Shown here one piece after another: positions 51,177-62,492 of a stretch of 64,000 nucleotides of DNA. A program made the translations under genes and the position numbers. The notes under the pieces are model-generated. The model did not search any database, had not been told where the DNA came from, and worked only from the letters and a program-made list of their open reading frames with translations. This DNA is from Woeseia sp. (GTDB lineage: Bacteria > Pseudomonadota > Gammaproteobacteria > Steroidobacterales > Woeseiaceae), in NCBI GenBank assembly GCA_021773015.1, contig JAJFKW010000001.1, positions 434,001 through 498,000 of the forward strand, read 5' to 3'. Positions within the stretch are counted from its first letter, which is position 1. Each line of letters begins with the position of its first letter.

Positions 51177-51665
51177 CTATCGATACTTCGCGTCAGCGGC
51201 TTTGTCCGCAGATATCATCGCATCGAATTTATCGCCGACAGCGAGCAACTTATCTTTGGTCATTATGTTTTCGCCGGGTGCTTCCATGTGATATTCATGG
51301 ATGCGGGTTTCGACAATCGCATCAACCGGACAAGCTTCTTCGCAAAATCCGCAATAAATGCACTTAAACAAATCGATATCGTAACGTGACGTGCGGCGAG
51401 TGCCGTCATCACTCACATCCGATTCGATGGTGATGGCGAGCGCTGGACAAACCGCCTCGCACAATTTGCAAGCAATGCAACGTTCTTCGCCATTCGGATA
51501 GCGACGCAGTGCGTGCAGGCCACGAAATCGGTATGATTGCGGCGTTTTTTCCTCAGGATATTGTACGGTGACATTTGGCCTGAAGAAATTGCGCAGGGTA
51601 ACGGACAGGCCCTGCCAAAGTTCCCACAGTAAAAATGTCTTTAGGTAACCTTTAATTTTACTCAT
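51177..51665 (-). CDS. nuoI: NADH-quinone oxidoreductase subunit I
   Basis: 162-residue peripheral subunit carrying two [4Fe-4S] clusters, N6a and N6b, in the electron path toward quinone. Both ferredoxin motifs are complete: [13 protein letters not shown] near residue 62 and [15 protein letters not shown] near residue 101. An N-terminal amphipathic helix region ([16 protein letters not shown]) anchors it at the membrane. Four bases separate it from nuoH. Confidence 0.97.
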   Translation of the reverse strand: MSKIKGYLKTFLLWELWQGLSVTLRNFFRPNVTVQYPEEKTPQSYRFRGLHALRRYPNGEERCIACKLCEAVCPALAITIESDVSDDGTRRTSRYDIDLFKCIYCGFCEEACPVDAIVETRIHEYHMEAPGENIMTKDKLLAVGDKFDAMISADKAADAKYR

Positions 51666-51669
51666 TGGC

Positions 51670-52749
51670 TTAACTTGCTAACCTCGCCCATGGGCCGACA
51701 TGTAACCATGCCATCACACCTTCAACGGCAATCCAAACAATCGTGATCGGAATAAAGACCTTCCACCCAAGCCGCATAATCTGATCGTATCGGTAGCGTG
51801 GAAATGTGGCCCGCAGCCAAAAGAACACGAAGATAAAAAATGAAATCTTTGCAGCCAGCCAGAAGAAGCTCGTTGCGCGCAATAAGCTATCGTCGCCAAG
51901 AAAACTCCAGCCTTCAAATGGAGATGCCCAACCACCGAGAAAAAATATCGCCGTTAACGCCGAGATCAGCACCATATTGGCGTATTCGGCAAGGAAAAAT
52001 ACGGCAAACGCTACACCAGAATACTCGACGTGGAATCCTGCAACGATTTCAGACTCGCCTTCCGCTACATCGAAAGGCGCTCGATTCGTTTCAGCAACAC
52101 CCGATATAAAGTACACGAAAAACAATGGCAGCAACGGCAAGATAAACCAGTGGCTAAGCCCGCCCGCTTGCGCCCGCGTGATGTCGCCTAAATTAAGGCT
52201 CCCGGCAGCCATCAATACGCCAACCAGTGCGAACCCCATCGCTATTTCATAGGCGACAATTTGCGCAGCGGAACGCATCGCACCCAAAAATGCGTATTTG
52301 GAATTAGTAGCCCAGCCAGCAAGTATTACGCCATAAACGCCGACCGAGGTCAGCGCGAGTACGTAGAGCAACCCGGCATTGATATCGGCAATTACGAAAC
52401 CATCGGACAACGGAATGACCGCCCATGTCGCCAGCGCTGGAATAATGGATAGTAACGGCGCGATGACAAATAGAAATCGGTTGGATTTCTGTGGGATCAC
52501 GACTTCTTTGATTAACAGTTTTATGACGTCAGCAAACGGTTGCAGCAATCCGAGCGGACCGACACGATTTGGGCCAATTCGTCCTTGCATGGAACCGATA
52601 ACTTTGCGCTCAAAATAGGTAGTAAACGCGACCGTCAGAATGACGCAAATCGTCACCGCTAAGATTTGCATCGTAGCGATAACAACGAATCTCAGATCCG
52701 CTGGGAACGATTCCCAATAGGCCATCAATGATTGCAGAAACTCAGCCAT
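51670..52749 (-). CDS. nuoH: NADH-quinone oxidoreductase subunit H
   Basis: 359-residue membrane subunit forming much of the quinone-binding chamber, with eight predicted helices. Conserved loops [23 protein letters not shown] and [26 protein letters not shown] are intact, including the acidic residues facing the quinone cavity. Its ATG overlaps the nuoG TGA by one base. Confidence 0.97.
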   Translation of the reverse strand: MAEFLQSLMAYWESFPADLRFVVIATMQILAVTICVILTVAFTTYFERKVIGSMQGRIGPNRVGPLGLLQPFADVIKLLIKEVVIPQKSNRFLFVIAPLLSIIPALATWAVIPLSDGFVIADINAGLLYVLALTSVGVYGVILAGWATNSKYAFLGAMRSAAQIVAYEIAMGFALVGVLMAAGSLNLGDITRAQAGGLSHWFILPLLPLFFVYFISGVAETNRAPFDVAEGESEIVAGFHVEYSGVAFAVFFLAEYANMVLISALTAIFFLGGWASPFEGWSFLGDDSLLRATSFFWLAAKISFFIFVFFWLRATFPRYRYDQIMRLGWKVFIPITIVWIAVEGVMAWLHVGPWARLAS

Positions 52750-54914
52750 CAGACTGGCTCACCCCGTGACCGCCGAGCTTCCATTGTCAATTGCAACGCC
52801 ACCGCGCGTCGCACGATGCCGTCAACCTCATACATTGGAATAGTTGAAGTTCGCGGTGTACTGTCAGCAGCAGCCGACGTGCTGGCATTGAACGAATTAC
52901 CGTTCGATTCAACGGCCGCGTCACCCAGCACCGCCTGAAGCTCATCACGAATTTCGACGCTGTCCTGGTATTTGGTGTTTTCCACGCCGAGTAAATTCGC
53001 GAGCACGCGGAGAACCTTCCAGCCCGGTCGCGCGGCACCAACCGGCGTCGCAACGCCGCCAAAGCTTTGCCAGCGACCCTCGCAATTGACGAATGTCCCG
53101 GACGTTTCCGCGAAAGTTCCAATAGGCAGTTGTAAATTCGCACAACTATCCAAGGCATAGGTTTTATACGGTGACATCGAGACAACAAACTCTTGCGAAC
53201 ACAAATGCTCTACCGCGTCGGCGCCATTTACCACATCTTGATCCGGCTCCAAGCCGAATAATACGACCACGTCGAGGTCACGTGCATTCATCTTTACTGC
53301 ATCAATACCGGCGCTCTTACGCGGCACTCCAGCAGGGCCACGGTGTGGCAATAGCCCAGCCAGATGTGCGCCGGCGGCGTTTGCGCCCTCGGAAATCACG
53401 CCGAAATCGGCACCACATACATCTGCAATCGCCGCGGCCAACGCACGAATAGTTGATGACCTCGGATGACGTAACGCGTTGTGACCGATGACCACCTGTG
53501 CACGTTCAGCATTTCGCAGCGCGTTCGCAATACGTCCTTGTTCCTCTGACGCGGATACTCCCTTGCACATTGCAGCAATTGATTTCGGCAGCTTCGCATC
53601 CATCGAGACGGTGGACAGTATTCCTATCAATTGATCAGCGAGATCTTCGCCTGTGGTCTGCGCTTCGACATCGAAATGGTAAGGCCTTTTTTCTTGGTCT
53701 GCGAAACACACTTTCGCGCCAGTCAGACTCGCCTTACGAATCCGATGGGCGATGATCGGCGCCTCTCGTCGTACATCGGAACCGACCATTAGAATTGCAT
53801 CTTTCTTTTCCAATTCCGCAATGCTGCAGCCAAGCGTCGGTATTAGAGGATCGTTTTCCTGATCGGCGAAATCCAACTGCCGGAGTCTATGGTCGATGTT
53901 ATTGGTACCGAGGTGAGCCGCTATTCTCTCCAGTAACCGAGCCTCCTCGAGCGTCGACGATGGCGACGCGAGAATACCAACCTTATCCGCCGCCGCAGCT
54001 TGCAATTTGTCCGCAAGCGTCTGGAGCGCTTCTTCCCAATCAATATCGCGCCACTCACCATCAACTTTCAAACGCGGTTGTAGCAGCCTATCACTGCTAT
54101 ATATGCCCTCAAATCCAAAACGGTCTCGATCAGAAAGCCAGGTCTCATTAATTTCTTCATTCGCGTGCGGCACCATGCGTTTAATGCGGCCTCGCAGCAC
54201 GTGCGCGTGCATATTCGAACCTACGCAATCGTGCGGTGAGATTGCCGCACGTTGAACCATCTCCCAGGCTCTTGCGCTGTAACGGTACGGCTTGTTGTTT
54301 AACGCACCCACCGGACACAGATCGATGATATTGGCCGACATCTCATGATCGACACTTTTCTCTATGAACGTACTGATGCGCATATTTTCAGCACGCCCGA
54401 TAGTGCCTAGTTCAGGCATACCCGCAATCTCTTCGCCAAAACGCACGCATCGCGTGCAATGAATACAGCGCGTCATATCAGTGGAAACTAACGGACCTAA
54501 ATCTTTGTCCTTAACCACGCGCTTACGGTCGTTATAGCGAGAAACGTCGCTGCCATAACCCATCGCGAGATCCTGCAATTCGCACTCGCCGCCTTGATCG
54601 CAGATTGGACAGTCCAATGGATGGTTAATAAGTAAGAATTCCATCGTGGCTTTTTGAGCACCAATCGCATATGCGGACTTGGTGAACACTTTCATACCAT
54701 CCATCACCGGCGTCGCGCAGGCAGGCAGCGGTTTAGGGCCTTTTTCCACCTCAACGAGGCACATGCGGCAATTTGCGGCGACGCTTAGTTTCTCGTGATA
54801 ACAAAATCGGGGCACATAAGCGCCGACACGATCTGTTACCTCGATAAGCATCTGACCCTTGACGGCTTCGACTTCTGCACCATCAACTTCGATCGTAACT
54901 TTATCGTCGCTCAT
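52749..54914 (-). CDS. nuoG: NADH-quinone oxidoreductase subunit G
   Basis: 721-residue iron-sulphur subunit. An N-terminal [2Fe-2S] domain ([16 protein letters not shown] and CATP, residues about 37-67) is followed by the His-Cys3 cluster segment ([15 protein letters not shown] near 98-112) and [4Fe-4S] ligands ([11 protein letters not shown] near 150). The rest is a degenerate molybdopterin-oxidoreductase-like domain. At 721 residues it is shorter than the 908-residue E. coli protein and closer to the alphaproteobacterial/mitochondrial form. It overlaps nuoF by 4 nt. Confidence 0.97.
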   Translation of the reverse strand: MSDDKVTIEVDGAEVEAVKGQMLIEVTDRVGAYVPRFCYHEKLSVAANCRMCLVEVEKGPKPLPACATPVMDGMKVFTKSAYAIGAQKATMEFLLINHPLDCPICDQGGECELQDLAMGYGSDVSRYNDRKRVVKDKDLGPLVSTDMTRCIHCTRCVRFGEEIAGMPELGTIGRAENMRISTFIEKSVDHEMSANIIDLCPVGALNNKPYRYSARAWEMVQRAAISPHDCVGSNMHAHVLRGRIKRMVPHANEEINETWLSDRDRFGFEGIYSSDRLLQPRLKVDGEWRDIDWEEALQTLADKLQAAAADKVGILASPSSTLEEARLLERIAAHLGTNNIDHRLRQLDFADQENDPLIPTLGCSIAELEKKDAILMVGSDVRREAPIIAHRIRKASLTGAKVCFADQEKRPYHFDVEAQTTGEDLADQLIGILSTVSMDAKLPKSIAAMCKGVSASEEQGRIANALRNAERAQVVIGHNALRHPRSSTIRALAAAIADVCGADFGVISEGANAAGAHLAGLLPHRGPAGVPRKSAGIDAVKMNARDLDVVVLFGLEPDQDVVNGADAVEHLCSQEFVVSMSPYKTYALDSCANLQLPIGTFAETSGTFVNCEGRWQSFGGVATPVGAARPGWKVLRVLANLLGVENTKYQDSVEIRDELQAVLGDAAVESNGNSFNASTSAAADSTPRTSTIPMYEVDGIVRRAVALQLTMEARRSRGEPV

Positions 54915-56215
54915 GCTGCAGCCTCATCGACGCCGTCAACGATACTTCGACCGTGATTTTGCACCATATATTCGAATTCGTTGTGAAACTGCTTAAGGAA
55001 GCTTTGCACCGGCCACGCGGCAGCATCGCCCAATGCACAAATCGTATGTCCTTCAATACGGTTCGCAACCGCAACCAGTTTAGTTAGGTCTTCTTCCTGG
55101 CCGCTGCCTTCTACTATTCTATTTAGCATGCGATACAACCAACCAGTACCCTCACGACAAGGCGTACATTGTCCGCATGACTCCGCCATATAAAAGCGCG
55201 ATATGCGTCGCAACACGCGCACCATACATGTCGTTTCGTCCATAACGATCACTGCGCCAGTGCCGAATGAGGAGCCCGCCTGCTGCAGCGATGTGTAGTC
55301 CATCGTGCAGTCCATAATGGTTTCCGCACGCATAACCGGCACGGACGAACCGCCCGGAATGACCGCTTTCAGTTGCCGACCACCTTGAACGCCACCGCAA
55401 AGTTTAAGTAAGTCCTTGAACGGAACCCCCATCGGCAACTCGTAGTTGCCTGGTTTCTCAATATGGCCGGATATAGAAAATTGCGCCGTACCACCGGAAC
55501 CTTCGGGGCCCAAATCGGCAAACCATTTTGCACCCTTGCGTATGATCGTCGGCACGCTTGCCAAGCTCTGCGTGTTATTTATCGTCGTCGGCTTGCCATA
55601 CAGGCCGAAATTGGCTGGAAAGGGTGGCTTAAATCGCGGTTTGCCTTGCTTGCCTTCAAGCGACTCAAGTAACGCAGTTTCCTCACCGCATATGTACGCG
55701 CCAGCACCCACGAACGAGTGCAAATCGAAGTCAATTCCGGACCCTTGAATGTTCTTGCCGAGCAACCCTGCTGCGTACGCCTCTTCCAATGCCGCCTCGA
55801 ACCTGGGAACAGGCTCTTCCAAGAATTCACCACGAATGTAATTGTAGGCAACAGTTGCCCCCATCGCGTAAGAGGCAATCGCCATACCCTCGATTAAACT
55901 GTGCGGGTTATAGCGCAATACTTCGCGATCATGACAGGTACCGGGTTCGCTTTCGTCGGAATTACAAACCAAGTATTTTTGTACGGGTGCAGTTCGCGGC
56001 ATGAAACTCCACTTCAATCCCGTTGGAAATCCGGCTCCGCCGCGCCCACGCAAGCCCGACGCTTTCACTTCTTCAATAATTTGCTCGGGTGTCAATTCTC
56101 CAGCCAAAACACGCCGCCATGCTTGATAGCCATCGTATTTTTCATAGCACGCCAATGTCCAAGAATCCTGCTCGCCGAACGTGTTGAAGCAAACGAGATT
56201 ATGCTGTAGGTCCAC
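54911..56215 (-). CDS. nuoF: NADH-quinone oxidoreductase subunit F
   Basis: 434-residue NADH- and FMN-binding subunit where NADH is oxidised. The glycine-rich nucleotide site is [13 protein letters not shown] near residue 55, the FMN-site segment is [17 protein letters not shown] near residue 172, and the N3 [4Fe-4S] ligands are [11 protein letters not shown] near residue 345. GTG start overlaps the nuoE stop by one base. Confidence 0.97.
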   Translation of the reverse strand: MDLQHNLVCFNTFGEQDSWTLACYEKYDGYQAWRRVLAGELTPEQIIEEVKASGLRGRGGAGFPTGLKWSFMPRTAPVQKYLVCNSDESEPGTCHDREVLRYNPHSLIEGMAIASYAMGATVAYNYIRGEFLEEPVPRFEAALEEAYAAGLLGKNIQGSGIDFDLHSFVGAGAYICGEETALLESLEGKQGKPRFKPPFPANFGLYGKPTTINNTQSLASVPTIIRKGAKWFADLGPEGSGGTAQFSISGHIEKPGNYELPMGVPFKDLLKLCGGVQGGRQLKAVIPGGSSVPVMRAETIMDCTMDYTSLQQAGSSFGTGAVIVMDETTCMVRVLRRISRFYMAESCGQCTPCREGTGWLYRMLNRIVEGSGQEEDLTKLVAVANRIEGHTICALGDAAAWPVQSFLKQFHNEFEYMVQNHGRSIVDGVDEAAA

Positions 56216-56706
56216 TATTCGAGCCCGTCCAAAATTTCATCGACGACTTCCGTGGTCAAATTCTCGTGGTACACATGATTCACCATCATCATTGGCGCGC
56301 CACAACAAGCTGCAAGACATTCTTCTTCTTTTTTTAGGTAGATCCGCCCGTCCTCGGTGCTCTCTCCAAGCTTCACACCCAGCTTATTCTCGACGTGCTC
56401 GACCAAGTCATCGGCACCGCGCAACATGCAAGAAATATTCGTGCAAATTGCCACGTTATTTCTGCCAACGGGTTTGGTCTGAAACATCGAATAAAATGTA
56501 GCCACTTCGTATACCTGAATCGTCGGCAGTCCGAGATAGTCGGCAACGCCATTCATTAGTTCAGCGGTCAGGTAGCCGTCGTTCTCGTGCTGCACTGCGT
56601 GCAGCGCACCGATTACAGCAGAACGTTTCCCTTCCTCTGGGAATTTCGCAGTCCAGCGATCAATTTCATCACGAACGTGCGACGATAGCTGTACGGTTTC
56701 GGTCAT
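56215..56706 (-). CDS. nuoE: NADH-quinone oxidoreductase subunit E
   Basis: 163-residue thioredoxin-like [2Fe-2S] (N1a) subunit. The four ligands appear as C-x4-C in CTNISC near residue 83 and C-x3-C in [12 protein letters not shown] near residue 124. N-terminal helical part matches the family ([16 protein letters not shown]). It overlaps nuoD by 4 nt. Confidence 0.96.
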   Translation of the reverse strand: MTETVQLSSHVRDEIDRWTAKFPEEGKRSAVIGALHAVQHENDGYLTAELMNGVADYLGLPTIQVYEVATFYSMFQTKPVGRNNVAICTNISCMLRGADDLVEHVENKLGVKLGESTEDGRIYLKKEEECLAACCGAPMMMVNHVYHENLTTEVVDEILDGLE

Positions 56707-57956
56707 CGATCCACCTCACCGAATACAATATCCTGCGTTCCAATTACCGCCACAACGTCGGACAACATATGGCCTTCCACCATCTCCGACATAGCAGATA
56801 AATGCGCAAAACCAGGCGCGCGAATTTTGACTCGGTATGGCTTGTTTGCTCCGTCCGAAATCAGATAGACGCCGAATTCTCCCTTCGGATGCTCGATGGC
56901 AGCGTAGGCCTCACCTTCAGGTACGCAATAGCCTTCGGTAAACAATTTGAAGTGATGAATGAGCGACTCCATATCGTCTTTCATCTCAAGTCTCGTCGGA
57001 GCAACCACTTTGTGATCGTCGACCATCACCGGACCTGCGTTCTCACGCAGCCAGGCAACGCATTGTTGAATAATGCGATTTGACTGCCGCATTTCTTCCA
57101 CACGAACAAGATAACGATCATAGCAATCGCCATTCACACCGACTGGAATATCGAAATCCATCTGACTGTAAACTTCGTAGGGTTGCTTTTTGCGAAGGTC
57201 CCACTCGATTCCTGAGCCGCGCAGCATTGGTCCGGTGAAGCCAAGTTGCATTGCACGCTCTGGCGAAACGACGGCGATATTGACCGTACGCTGTTTCCAA
57301 ATTCTGTTGTCCGTAAGCAGTGTTTCATATTGGTCTACACAGCCGGGAAACTTGTCTGTGAATGCCTCTATAAAATCGAGCAATGATCCCTCACGAATGC
57401 GATTCAATTTGCTGATTTCTTTCTCGCTGCGCCACTTCGAAGTCTGATACTTCGGCATAGAGTCCGGCAAATCTCGATACACACCACCTGGGCGGTAGTA
57501 CGTTGCGTGCATACGCGTCCCCGAGACTGCCTCGTAACAATCCATCAGATCTTCGCGCTCGCGAAAACAATAAAGAAACATTGTCATCGCGCCGATATCC
57601 AAACCATGCGCGCCGAGCCACATTAGATGATTCAGAACTCGTGTAATTTCGTCGAACATGACGCGAATATACTGTGCACGCAACGGGACGCTAACGCCGA
57701 GCAGTTTTTCAATCGCCAATACGTAGCCGTGCTCGTTGCACATCATTGATACGTAGTCGAGTCGATCCATGTAACCGACGCTTTGGTTATACGGTTTCGT
57801 TTCTGCGAGTTTTTCAGTCGCCCTATGCAGTAGGCCGACGTGCGGGTCCGCCTTCTGAATGACTTCGCCGTCCATCTCCAGCACCAAACGAAGCACACCA
57901 TGCGCCGCAGGATGCTGTGGCCCAAAATTCATTGTGAAATTTTGGATCTCAGCCAT
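56703..57956 (-). CDS. nuoD: NADH-quinone oxidoreductase subunit D
   Basis: 417-residue 49-kDa-type subunit that forms the quinone site with NuoB. The N-terminal [21 protein letters not shown] contains the quinone-site histidine, and family segments such as [13 protein letters not shown] and [18 protein letters not shown] follow. It is a separate gene from nuoC, unlike the fused nuoCD of E. coli, and overlaps nuoC by 8 nt. Confidence 0.97.
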   Translation of the reverse strand: MAEIQNFTMNFGPQHPAAHGVLRLVLEMDGEVIQKADPHVGLLHRATEKLAETKPYNQSVGYMDRLDYVSMMCNEHGYVLAIEKLLGVSVPLRAQYIRVMFDEITRVLNHLMWLGAHGLDIGAMTMFLYCFREREDLMDCYEAVSGTRMHATYYRPGGVYRDLPDSMPKYQTSKWRSEKEISKLNRIREGSLLDFIEAFTDKFPGCVDQYETLLTDNRIWKQRTVNIAVVSPERAMQLGFTGPMLRGSGIEWDLRKKQPYEVYSQMDFDIPVGVNGDCYDRYLVRVEEMRQSNRIIQQCVAWLRENAGPVMVDDHKVVAPTRLEMKDDMESLIHHFKLFTEGYCVPEGEAYAAIEHPKGEFGVYLISDGANKPYRVKIRAPGFAHLSAMSEMVEGHMLSDVVAVIGTQDIVFGEVDR

Positions 57957-58653
57957 TGTCAGTAGTGTCCTTCAAATCGACCGAGTAGCGGTTGTCGTCG
58001 CGAATAACCTTTGGCACCAAGGTACGCGCCTCGATACTGACAGCCTTGTAGGCAACCCGGCCTTTCTCGGCGTCGTAATGCACTTCGACATTGCCGGATA
58101 TCGGAAAGTCCTTGCGAAATGGATGACCGATAAATCCATAGTCGGTCAAGATTCGCCGCAAGTCTGGATGGCCATCGAATAAGACACCATAAAGATCAAA
58201 CGCCTCGCGCTCGAACCAATTGGCAGAATTCCAAACATCGTTTACAGACGGAATGATAGGTGGGTTATTCTTGCCCGTGTAGACCCTCAATCTTAGCCGT
58301 CGATTGTGTTGCAGCGATAGAAGGTGATACACAACAGCAAATCTCTCTGCAGAAAATTCGTCAGCCTCGTCCAGGATGACTGGCTGGCGTTCAACGCCGC
58401 GACTAAATCCAGTGTCGGTTGCCGAATGGGTGGTCCACTCATCTTGGCCAAATTCAAGATAATCAACGCCGCAAACATCGATCAGCTGTTCGAACGAGAA
58501 ATCGTCTTCATCTCGTAGCGCGACGGCGACTTCCAATAAATCCTGCGGCTTAACAATGAACGTCAACTCACCACAAGATGACGGTACCCGCTCTAGTTTA
58601 GATGTAAACCGCTCCTCTAGCCGAGCAGCGATGGTCTCGTTGGTGTTTGCCAT
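57949..58653 (-). CDS. nuoC: NADH-quinone oxidoreductase subunit C
   Basis: 234-residue 30-kDa-type subunit. The conserved core is [44 protein letters not shown]-type sequence, present at about residues 140-180 in the expected order. It helps hold NuoB and NuoD in the connecting arm. Separate from nuoD; 9 nt after nuoB. Confidence 0.96.
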   Translation of the reverse strand: MANTNETIAARLEERFTSKLERVPSSCGELTFIVKPQDLLEVAVALRDEDDFSFEQLIDVCGVDYLEFGQDEWTTHSATDTGFSRGVERQPVILDEADEFSAERFAVVYHLLSLQHNRRLRLRVYTGKNNPPIIPSVNDVWNSANWFEREAFDLYGVLFDGHPDLRRILTDYGFIGHPFRKDFPISGNVEVHYDAEKGRVAYKAVSIEARTLVPKVIRDDNRYSVDLKDTTDNG

Positions 58654-58662
58654 ATCGTTTTT

Positions 58663-59190
58663 TTATCGAGCTATCGTGCTGGTCCGTCGGATTTTCTTCT
58701 GTAGTTGTATCAAGCCGTATAAAAGCGCCTCCGCGGTTGGCGGACAACCGGGTACGTAAACATCAACAGGCACTATGCGATCGCATCCGCGAACGACAGA
58801 ATAAGAATAGTGGTAGTAGCCGCCGCCATTGGCGCAGGATCCCATGGAAACAACCCAGCGTGGTTCCGGCATTTGGTCGTAAACCTTACGTAACGCCGGG
58901 GCCATTTTGTTGACCAGGGTTCCGGCCACAATCATCACGTCGGACTGTCGCGGACTGGGCCGAAAAATGATGCCAAATCTATCCAAGTCGTAGCGTGCAG
59001 CGCCAGCCTGCATCATTTCTACCGCGCAGCAGGCAAGCCCAAAGGTCATCGGCCACATCGAACCGGTGCGCGCCCAGTTCATCACGGAGTCTACACTGGT
59101 AACCACGAAGCCCTTTTTCTGCAGGCTCGCACCATCCTGCGTATCCGCCGGCAGCTGGACCGCAGATTGCGCCGATTGGCTTAATCCCAT
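58663..59190 (-). CDS. nuoB: NADH-quinone oxidoreductase subunit B
   Basis: 175-residue subunit carrying cluster N2, the electron donor to quinone. Ligands are visible: tandem cysteines in [10 protein letters not shown] near residue 54, Cys in [16 protein letters not shown] near residue 119, and Cys in [11 protein letters not shown] near residue 149. The start overlaps the nuoA 3' end by 10 nt. The N-terminal ~25 residues are variable. Confidence 0.97.
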   Translation of the reverse strand: MGLSQSAQSAVQLPADTQDGASLQKKGFVVTSVDSVMNWARTGSMWPMTFGLACCAVEMMQAGAARYDLDRFGIIFRPSPRQSDVMIVAGTLVNKMAPALRKVYDQMPEPRWVVSMGSCANGGGYYHYSYSVVRGCDRIVPVDVYVPGCPPTAEALLYGLIQLQKKIRRTSTIAR

Positions 59191-59537
59191 TCAAGAGCCC
59201 CTTTCTTCCACTCGTAAATGAACCCAACGACCAGCAAAGTAAGAAATATTGCCATCGCGATCAGACCGAAGCCGCCTATGGAATCCAGCGAAACCGCCCA
59301 GGGAAACAAAAATGCGATTTCCAGATCGAAAATAATGAAGAGAATGGCAACCAAATAGTAGCGCACATCGAATTTCATGCGCGAGTCCTCGAAAGGCTCA
59401 AAGCCACACTCGTAGGGGGATAGCTTTTCCGCATCCTTCTGGCCACTTCCGAACAGGAAACCTAGCGCGAGCAAAACCAGCCCGATGCCGGTAGCGACCC
59501 CGAGGAAAATCAAAATTGGAACATAGTTTTGTAGCAT
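59181..59537 (-). CDS. nuoA: NADH-quinone oxidoreductase subunit A
   Basis: 118-residue membrane subunit with three helices, and the conserved loop [41 protein letters not shown] in pieces (Cys-Gly and acidic residues intact). An open frame continues to 59555, but the ATG at 59537 ([11 protein letters not shown]) matches the usual N terminus. First gene of the operon. Confidence 0.95.
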   Translation of the reverse strand: MLQNYVPILIFLGVATGIGLVLLALGFLFGSGQKDAEKLSPYECGFEPFEDSRMKFDVRYYLVAILFIIFDLEIAFLFPWAVSLDSIGGFGLIAMAIFLTLLVVGFIYEWKKGALEWD

Positions 59538-59587
59538 TCTAGGACTTCGACCCATGCGGCCCGCCAGTGGGCCTCGCTCAGCGCACT

Positions 59588-59615
59588 ATTGTATCAGCGT
59601 TGCTCCCATCAACAA
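59588..59615 (-). promoter_or_regulatory. putative nuo operon promoter
   Basis: On the - strand TTGTTG (59615-59610), 16 bp, TACAAT (59593-59588). A GGCCC/GGGCC hairpin (about 59559-59574) lies between the predicted start and nuoA. The remaining sequence to 59825 shows no gene. Confidence 0.5.
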
Positions 59616-59825
59616 CAGCCCTAATGGCGACAAGCCTAGCTATTCGGTCAATTACCATCACGGCGCGCGATGTGAATCACAACGGTACATCCTAAAACTA
59701 CCGAACGTCTAAACATACATGCACGAACTTATCTAGCGCGGCGCTTGCGAAGGCAATCGGCGAGGGGATCCAAGACCCGTGACGGGCGACCCGGCAGGTT
59801 CTGAATACCGCAAACATAGGCACGG

Positions 59826-60206
59826 TTACCTAGTATCCGGCAAGGGCTTAAACTGATTGTTTGGTCCGGGAGTAAGATAAACAATCTGACTTGGCTCGAT
59901 GATATCGACCCGGTGCCATATACCCCTTGGAATCACCAGCCCGTCTCCAGGCTTTACGTCAATATCGTCTTCATCACTTTCGATGAAAATGACTTTGACT
60001 CGACCGGAGATAAGATAAAGGACTTCATCACCATCTGGATGCACCTCTCCTCCATGCGGTGAATTTTCCGACATTGAAGCTACACCGAATGTTACTCCCG
60101 AGAATGGAGTCGGCGGATCTGGTCTTTCGGGCATCTTTGATGCGTTTAATCCACGCGACAGCCCGACGGTATGAGTCGATGGATCAAACAGAATCGGTTT
60201 GCTCAT
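59826..60206 (-). CDS. cupin-domain protein
   Basis: 126-residue single cupin. Motif 1 is GGEVHPDGDEVLYLISGRVKVIF and motif 2 is PGDGLVIPRGIWHRVDI, with metal-type His and Glu positions retained. No signal peptide. Function unknown. It is one of only two coding regions in the small patch between nuoA and tRNA-Leu, a place where nuo normally abuts the tRNA in related genomes, so it may have arrived with inserted DNA. Confidence 0.82.
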   Translation of the reverse strand: MSKPILFDPSTHTVGLSRGLNASKMPERPDPPTPFSGVTFGVASMSENSPHGGEVHPDGDEVLYLISGRVKVIFIESDEDDIDVKPGDGLVIPRGIWHRVDIIEPSQIVYLTPGPNNQFKPLPDTR

Positions 60207-60363
60207 TGCGTGCCCTTAGATTTTCCGATTGTTGTGATGCCAACGGCAAGCACCTAAGTCAACATGGTGCAGGTATCTGGCGCAGCTCTTGCCAAATCAA
60301 GGATAAACAAAAAACGGCACGAAACTTGAGAGACACGGCCCAGCACCAAGCACAGCGCATTGT

Positions 60364-60699
60364 TTAGGAGCTACCTTCAAGGTCATACGACACTTGTATT
60401 CTACAACTTTCGACCCTTGTGCCTAACTTGAATTCGCTTTGCTGAATCGACCGATTTGCCGATCGTTCAAAGACGCTACATCGTTTATCGCTCGCAATAG
60501 CCGAAAGAACGGTTGGTTTTCCATCGTCGGACAGATTGAATATCACATCCACTGAACATGGTCCGCGCTGAATTGCGGCTAGCGCGTTCATTGACGTTGG
60601 GAAGTCCGGCGTAGCACGAATCACAAACAACTCGTCACACTCAGCGGCAGTTACTTGATTTGCAACTACGAGACTGATGAAGAACCAAAAACGATGCAT
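60364..60699 (-). CDS. small exported TonB-C-terminal-like protein
   Basis: 111-residue protein with a signal peptide (RFWFFISLVVANQVTAA, cleavage near residue 19). The mature part resembles a TonB C-terminal domain: FPTSMNALAAIQRGPCSVDVIFNLSDDGKP... RSIQQSEFKLG ... VSYDLE. It has no membrane anchor and no Pro-rich linker, so it is not a functional TonB by itself. Three cysteines could form a disulphide. Role unknown; the neighbouring cupin gene is separated by 157 nt of non-coding DNA. Confidence 0.68.
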   Translation of the reverse strand: MHRFWFFISLVVANQVTAAECDELFVIRATPDFPTSMNALAAIQRGPCSVDVIFNLSDDGKPTVLSAIASDKRCSVFERSANRSIQQSEFKLGTRVESCRIQVSYDLEGSS

Positions 60700-60887
60700 G
60701 GTGCCGCCTAGCTGAAATTCGTCTCTAAAGTGCAGAATAACATGCCGTATGACGCAGTATGTTACGCAATTTGGGAACTCGAAAAAGGTTCCTCGCTTCG
60801 ACCTGTGTGGTTGGCTTTCGGCAATCTTGTAGATTGTTGCTGCTGAGAATCTCTCAGCGCCACTACAAAATTTCTGCGATGTAGTTT

Positions 60888-60958
60888 TGCCGATGGCCGG
60901 ACTCGAACCTAGACTAGAATGACCACTCCCCTGTCACCATCTAGCTGAGCCACTGCGT
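60888..60958 (-). repeat. duplicated tRNA-Leu 3' end joined to a tRNA-like sequence
   Basis: 22 bases (60888-60909) are identical to the tRNA-Leu 3' region at 61094-61115, including the T arm. The adjoining part reads on the - strand like a tRNA 5' half (GTGGCTCAGCTAGATGGT), but its D stem and acceptor do not pair and no CCA follows. I read it as an attachment-site scar or tRNA remnant, not a functional tRNA. Confidence 0.72.
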
Positions 60959-61060
60959 AAGCAGGATCGCCGCACTCCCAACCCAAGCACTGAAGTTTCG
61001 GGGCTACCGCGCAAAAACACAAAAACCACATAACGGTGAGTCCGCCTATCCTCCAAATGA

Positions 61061-61088
61061 AAAAGGCCCCTAAAAGGGGCCATTTTTA
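61061..61088 (-). terminator. terminator of the tRNA-Leu transcript
   Basis: GGCCCC-TTTT-AGGGGCC hairpin on the - strand followed by a T-run, directly after the tRNA CCA end; it likely ends the secG-tRNA transcript. Confidence 0.8.
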
Positions 61089-61090
61089 TA

Positions 61091-61175
61091 TGGTGCCGAT
61101 GGCCGGACTCGAACCGGCACAGCTCTCGCCACTGCCCCCTCAAGACAGCGTGTCTACCAATTCCACCACATCGGC
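61091..61175 (-). tRNA. tRNA-Leu (anticodon GAG)
   Basis: 85-nt class II tRNA with encoded CCA. Acceptor GCCGATG pairs with CATCGGC, the anticodon loop is TTGAGGG (anticodon GAG), the variable arm is long and the T arm GGTTCGAGTCC is canonical. Position directly after secG is as for E. coli leuU. Confidence 0.96.
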
Positions 61176-61206
61176 TTGATCACAAATCGAAGGGTCTTTC
61201 ACGGCT

Positions 61207-61626
61207 CTACTCGGTAGACTCTTCTTCGTCCGCCGGCAATGAAGGCAGCCCTTCATCAACCGCAGGGTCAGCGGATTCTTCCGAGCCCGGCAAATCCGGC
61301 ACATCTTCCGCATCACCTGGCGTCGCCTCTGGCAGCTCCGCCTCAACGGCAGGCGCATCGTCAAGCAGGGTCGTAGGACTGCCCGGTCCCTGTGTCGCGA
61401 TATACGCGAGTGAAAGACTGGTTACGAAGAAAAGTGTTGCCAAAATACCCGTCGCCCGGGAGAAAAAGCTGCCGGTGCCGCGAGAACCAAATACTGTTCC
61501 AGACGCCCCAGAGCCGAATGCAGCGCCCGCGTCGGCGCCTTTGCCACGTTGCAGCAATACCAAGATAATGATCACCAGCGCGATCACTGTATGCGTAATT
61601 AGCACGCCTGCATGAATAGTTTCCAT
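61207..61626 (-). CDS. secG: preprotein translocase subunit SecG
   Basis: 139-residue SecG, an accessory subunit of the SecYEG channel. Two membrane helices (about 5-25 and 55-75) flank the conserved LLQRGKGADAGAAFGSGASGTVFGSRGT-type loop. After residue 85 follows a long acidic tail rich in Glu/Asp/Pro, present in many gammaproteobacterial SecG proteins. It lies 7 nt after tpiA and 31 nt before tRNA-Leu. Confidence 0.95.
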   Translation of the reverse strand: METIHAGVLITHTVIALVIIILVLLQRGKGADAGAAFGSGASGTVFGSRGTGSFFSRATGILATLFFVTSLSLAYIATQGPGSPTTLLDDAPAVEAELPEATPGDAEDVPDLPGSEESADPAVDEGLPSLPADEEESTE

Positions 61627-61633
61627 CGATCCC

Positions 61634-62395
61634 TCAATCTATAGCCGCCGCCGCATTGGCGATTGCCAAAAAGCTTTCTACTTTCAACGACGCACCACCA
61701 ATCAGTCCGCCGTCAATATCTGCCATACGGAATAGACCGTCGGCATTTTCTCCCTTTACGCTACCGCCATAAAGGATCTTTACTTTCGCTGCTATGTCCG
61801 CATTCTTGTCCGCCAAAACGCCTCGAATGTGACGGTGGACGTCTTGTGCCTGTTCAGGCGTTGCAGTCTTGCCCGTACCTATCGCCCAGACAGGCTCATA
61901 GGCGACAACCGCATTGGCAAATGACTCAACGCCCGCGGAATCCAACACTGCCAGCAATTGCGCGTCAATGACGGCTTCTGTTTGGCCCGCTTCGCGTTCA
62001 TGTAGCGTCTCACCGACGCAAAGTATAGGAATAAGGCCCGCATTTTGTGCTGCCACGAATTTGCTGGCCACTAGATCGCTACCTTCACCATACAGCGCCC
62101 TGCGTTCCGAATGTCCCACGATGACATACTTGCAGCCGATATCGCGTAGCATCGATGTCGCAGTTTCGCCGGTATAGGCGCCAGCGTCGTATTCGGAAAC
62201 CGTCTGCGCGCCCAGTACCAGATTGCTGCCTGCCAACCTTGTCGCAGCCACGCCGAGATAGGGAAACGCTGGACAAACCAACAATTCAACGCGACTTGAC
62301 GAAGGCATTCCGGCCACGATTCCATCGACTAACGCCTCACAATCGGCGCGAGTTCCGTTCATTTTCCAATTTCCGGCAACGAGGAAATCTCGCAT
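61634..62395 (-). CDS. tpiA: triosephosphate isomerase
   Basis: 253-residue TIM interconverting dihydroxyacetone phosphate and glyceraldehyde 3-phosphate. Substrate lysine lies in AGNWKMNG (residues 7-14), the electrophilic histidine in VIVGHSERR near residue 96, and the catalytic glutamate in AYEPVWAIGTGKTAT near residue 166. Phosphate loop LYGGSVKGEN is near residue 209. Length is normal. It lies between glmM and secG as in many gammaproteobacteria. Confidence 0.98.
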   Translation of the reverse strand: MRDFLVAGNWKMNGTRADCEALVDGIVAGMPSSSRVELLVCPAFPYLGVAATRLAGSNLVLGAQTVSEYDAGAYTGETATSMLRDIGCKYVIVGHSERRALYGEGSDLVASKFVAAQNAGLIPILCVGETLHEREAGQTEAVIDAQLLAVLDSAGVESFANAVVAYEPVWAIGTGKTATPEQAQDVHRHIRGVLADKNADIAAKVKILYGGSVKGENADGLFRMADIDGGLIGGASLKVESFLAIANAAAAID

Positions 62396-62492
62396 AATTC
62401 ACCAATAAGTCAGTGCATTGAAAAGGCGCGCAAGGATACCGGTGCAAACCCGGCAAAGCAACGCTCAATGGTGTGATTAGGCCAGTGTTTGC

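Noticed and set aside
60888-60958. Functional second tRNA gene
   Set aside because: Only the T arm and 3' acceptor match tRNA-Leu; the 5' part cannot pair in acceptor or D stem and there is no CCA.
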